From: Trogon surrucura
Lineage: Eukaryota > Chordata > Aves > Trogoniformes > Trogonidae
Length of the DNA stretch: 64,000 nt
Assembly (NCBI GenBank): GCA_020746105.1
Contig: CM036617.1
Span: 164,246,912 to 164,310,911, forward strand
Reading direction: 5' to 3'
Shown here: one piece after another, positions 61,161 to 64,000 of the stretch
How the letters are laid out: each line of letters starts with the position of its first letter
Numbering within the stretch: position 1 is the stretch's first letter
Made by a program: the position numbers and the translations under genes
Notes under the pieces: model-generated
What the model was told of the DNA's origin: nothing
Seen by the model: the letters and a program-made list of their open reading frames with translations, nothing else
Database searches by the model: none

Positions 61161-64000
61161 TTGCTAACAAAGAAAAAAAAAAATAACATTTGTGACTTAT
61201 TTGGAGCATGAGAGCAACTGTGCTAATGCCAGTACCAACTGGAAAGTGGAGAGATGGTGCTTAAAGAATATTGAAATCCGCTGGTGCTTGGGAAATGGAA
61301 TAGCTAGGAGCTATTTCTGTGGTAACACAGAGCCAGCCAGAGCAGGAACAGCTCATTCCATTGTCTGCTGAATGTGCTGATCTTAACTGCGATAGCTCAG
61401 AGGAGTATGAAATGCCCTAATGCCCTTTTCTCTGTGTGTGGCCCTCTCTGGAATGGGAGTAGCAGAGGCTGCCCTTTACCTCAGGGCTGCTGCAGTCATC
61501 TGCAGTTAATTGCCTCTTTTTCCTTGGGACCTCAGTATATGTGGGATAGCTTGGATGCCTACGGCAGGGGATTTTTGGGGGGGGGGGGGGGGCGCGGAAA
61601 GAGTTGCATGGTTGGGGTTCAGGAATACTGGTGGCAAAACTGTGAGTGAATCCTCCAAGGAGGAGGAAAGTGAGCCGAGGCAGCATGCTGGCCTCTGTCC
61701 TGGAGTATCTGTAGGAGATGGTGGCCATTCTGCATCTGTCAGCCAGTTCTCCTCCCATGCCACGTGTGTATTGGCAGGGAAATGACAAAGGAAGGAAAGG
61801 CCTGTGTGGCCAAAACCCACACTAGAAAATTGGCAACCAGGCGGTGGGCAAGTATGTGTGTTCCTCATGCCAGAAATGGGAGGGGAAAGCAAAAACCAGT
61901 GCCTTGAGGCTTCATGGAGGAACATCAGAGCAATGCTGATGGCCACCAGCCACTAAAGCTAACGGCACCAGCATGATGTATCGCTCTGTCCTTTCTTGCA
62001 GCACGCACATGCATGTGTGCATGCAGAGCGTGTCCAGGAGAGGAGTATGATCTCAGCACTGGTAGCAGCTACACGATTTCTGCTTGTGAGATTGGGGTCC
62101 TGTTCCACCTCCTTTTCTCTTCTGAAGAAGGTAAATGGTGGGGAGGTGGACACTTACCCCATGTGCCACTGGTGCCTTGTGTGCTTCTGTTCTGAGTTCC
62201 ATCCTGGCCTGAGTCCTTAGGCGATAACGTTGAATAACCTCAGTAACATCATTAAAGTGCAGTGTGTGTGGATTCCTCAACTCTAAAATAGTTCTCAAAT
62301 GCTGCCTTAAAGGCTACCCCGGAAAGCTCATGGGGTTTAATGCACGACCTCACCCATCTTCCTGTCTCACCTTGAGAGTGTTGGGTGTTCCAGAGCTGCA
62401 AAAACATAACTTGGAGGCAAGGCCAGAAGTCTGTTGTTGGGCTGGATCTCCTCCAGAGCGTTCAAGAGGTGCCGTGTGTGAAACACACATGCTCTAGAGA
62501 TCATCTGTGGTTGTTGGGTTTGAGAGGGATGTAGGAAGGAAGGAGATGGAAGTTCTGCTTGGACTGGTGTACCACACCATGGGGACCGCGTCTCAAAGCT
62601 GGAGGACAGCGTGTGACACCCTCGGTCTGGGTTGTACAGCAGCTTTCCCTTCTCTGTAGGACATGGTGGCTTGTGGAGTGACCATGGGCAGAAGGTGACT
62701 TGTTTGTCCCCACCCCATGTGTTTGCTCTGGAAGTGGGATGGCGACTGTAAAAGAAATGTACAGCCAGTGTGTTTGTGAAATCTGCCGAAGCATGGAGCG
62801 TGACCTGTGGGTCGGGTTGCCTTCTGCAGCCTGTAGACAGCCTGGCTTGGGAGTTGGGACAGCGTTGGATTACCTCTTTGTAATCCTGATGAGATGTTAA
62901 AGAGTGACCTCAATAGCGCTTCAGTGTTGGTTATTTTGCTGCCAGGTGATTTGGAAGAATCTCTTTTTTAAGTTTGCTTTTTCTCTGGCCTTAATAACTT
63001 CTGAGCCTTGATTTCAAGTGTCAGCTGAAATCCCCAACAGCCTCTTCCATGTTTTGAAACCTTTCAGTTCCTGCTAGTAGTTGTGTTTTCCCTTTAAATA
63101 AAAAAAAAAAAGCATGTGGAAAAAAACTGGGGACAGAACTGTTAAATCCTATAGAGCATTAACCCTCAGGATTGTTCACTGCGCTATTGATTTCTCCATT
63201 TGATCGATTAAAGCTTTATTTTGTAATGTAAATTACTGTCTCAGCCTTAAGCTGCTGTCTTTATTATTCACAGGACGTGCAGTTAGGCTCCCGCAGGATA
63301 TTTTGGATCAAGGACAGAAGCAAGTTAGTGCCTTAAGTGTTTACCAGACAGATCACAGTTCACACCAGGCTGCGGATTAAAATTCTTCATGTTTGATCCT
63401 TCCCTGTGTTTTCAAGATGAATTTGAGCATTTTTGTTCTGTTCTGTTTGTTTGTTTGTTTTCCCCTCCCCAAGCTGCTCACAAACAAGTTTCAGCCGTTT
63501 CCAAATACAAGGTACCTGCAAAAATCTGTGCTAGTGCAGCTGCTGCTCCCAGAAAGGAGAAGCACAGACCAGCAGCTTACCCCTGTGTGCTCCCCCTTTC
63601 ACATCTTTATACACAGGTTTTTCACGCTTGGCTCTGCAGCAGCTGGGCCACCTCAGGCACCTGCACCTGAGGGCTCGCAGGGAGAGAGATGCAAGGTTTT
63701 GCCGTGGGCTGCCACTCTGGGGTTTCCACGCATGATGGCTTTCGCTGGCGAGACTGCGATTCCGCACGCATGCGCACACAAAAATATAATTGGGATTACA
63801 GAGGATCAAAACCAGACTGGGAGCCAAAAAGGTCAGACAGTTGGGGGAAAAACGGGAGTGCAGTGCATGCCTCCGTGGTTGCAGCGTGTGCGTGAGCTAT
63901 CTGATAATCAGTGTGCTGTATTTATTGCTCTTAAGTAGCTTATCAAGCTCAAGGCTGTTCCCAGTACAGTTCCACTGCTGCTACCAGCATTGTGTTCCAG
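61161..64000. other. Downstream of NOL12, no recognisable gene
   Basis: Human TRIOBP follows NOL12; no TRIOBP exon is recognised here. Short open frames only. A G run of about 16 lies at 61577-61592, and an A run near 63101-63112. The last kilobase is AT-richer and may be distal intergenic or first-intron sequence. Confidence 0.5.
61577..61592 (+). repeat. Poly-G run
   Basis: About 16 consecutive G residues after ATTTTT and before CGCGG. Simple repeat; the exact length is uncertain in short-read data. Confidence 0.8.

Noticed and set aside
1..64000. CRISPR arrays, tRNA or rRNA genes, bacterial-type operons
   Set aside because: No spaced direct repeats, cloverleaf-like A/B boxes or rRNA segments were seen; the gene structure is vertebrate.

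Overview
The window looks like genomic DNA from a bird, probably a neoavian. Genes are split by GT-AG introns. CR1-type LINE fragments ending in ATTCTATGAT-like tails are scattered through the non-coding DNA. Two solo LTRs resemble families I know from songbird-type genomes. The galectin resembles the chicken 14-kDa prototype galectin. There are no bacterial-style operons, CRISPR arrays or plasmid features.

Layout, left to right. SH3BP1 (BAR plus RhoGAP protein, + strand, 18 coding exons, 643-10555) is followed at 1.2 kb by PDXP (pyridoxal phosphatase, + strand, 2 exons, 11722-12893), which has a CpG-island promoter and a 1.2-kb 3'UTR. From about 14.1 to 39.2 kb there is a 25-kb stretch with no convincing gene. 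It holds several antisense CR1 fragments, a 1.19-kb solo LTR with a 5-bp target duplication, a second LTR-like element, and diverged copies of unidentified repeats. A TATA-driven prototype galectin gene (LGALS1 type, + strand, 4 exons, 39384-42706) follows. On the minus strand come an apparently intronless urotensin-II-receptor-like GPCR (46440 down to 45334) and an 11-exon ArfGAP with dual PH domains (ADAP1-like, 56363 down to 49889). NOL12 (nucleolar RNA-binding protein, + strand, 6 exons, 57822-60592) lies head-to-head with the ADAP-like gene. The last 2.8 kb shows no recognisable gene.

The order SH3BP1-PDXP-LGALS1-NOL12 matches the human 22q13.1 block. The UTS2R-like and ADAP-like genes between LGALS1 and NOL12 are not in that human interval as I know it (human UTS2R is on chromosome 17, ADAP1 on 7, ADAP2 on 17). 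That retained or inserted pair is the most interesting gene-level observation. The main non-genic ones are a perfect 22-bp inverted repeat downstream of the galectin, a tandem ATTGG (NF-Y type) array in the PDXP promoter, and two pairs of diverged unidentified repeats.

The genes share a neighbourhood rather than a pathway: Rac/Cdc42 and Arf6 GTPase control (SH3BP1, ADAP), cofilin/vitamin B6 phosphatase (PDXP), glycan binding (galectin), peptide-hormone signalling (UTS2R-like) and ribosome biogenesis (NOL12). All exon models were built by eye from reading frame, splice sites and remembered family proteins; no alignment or transcript data were used.
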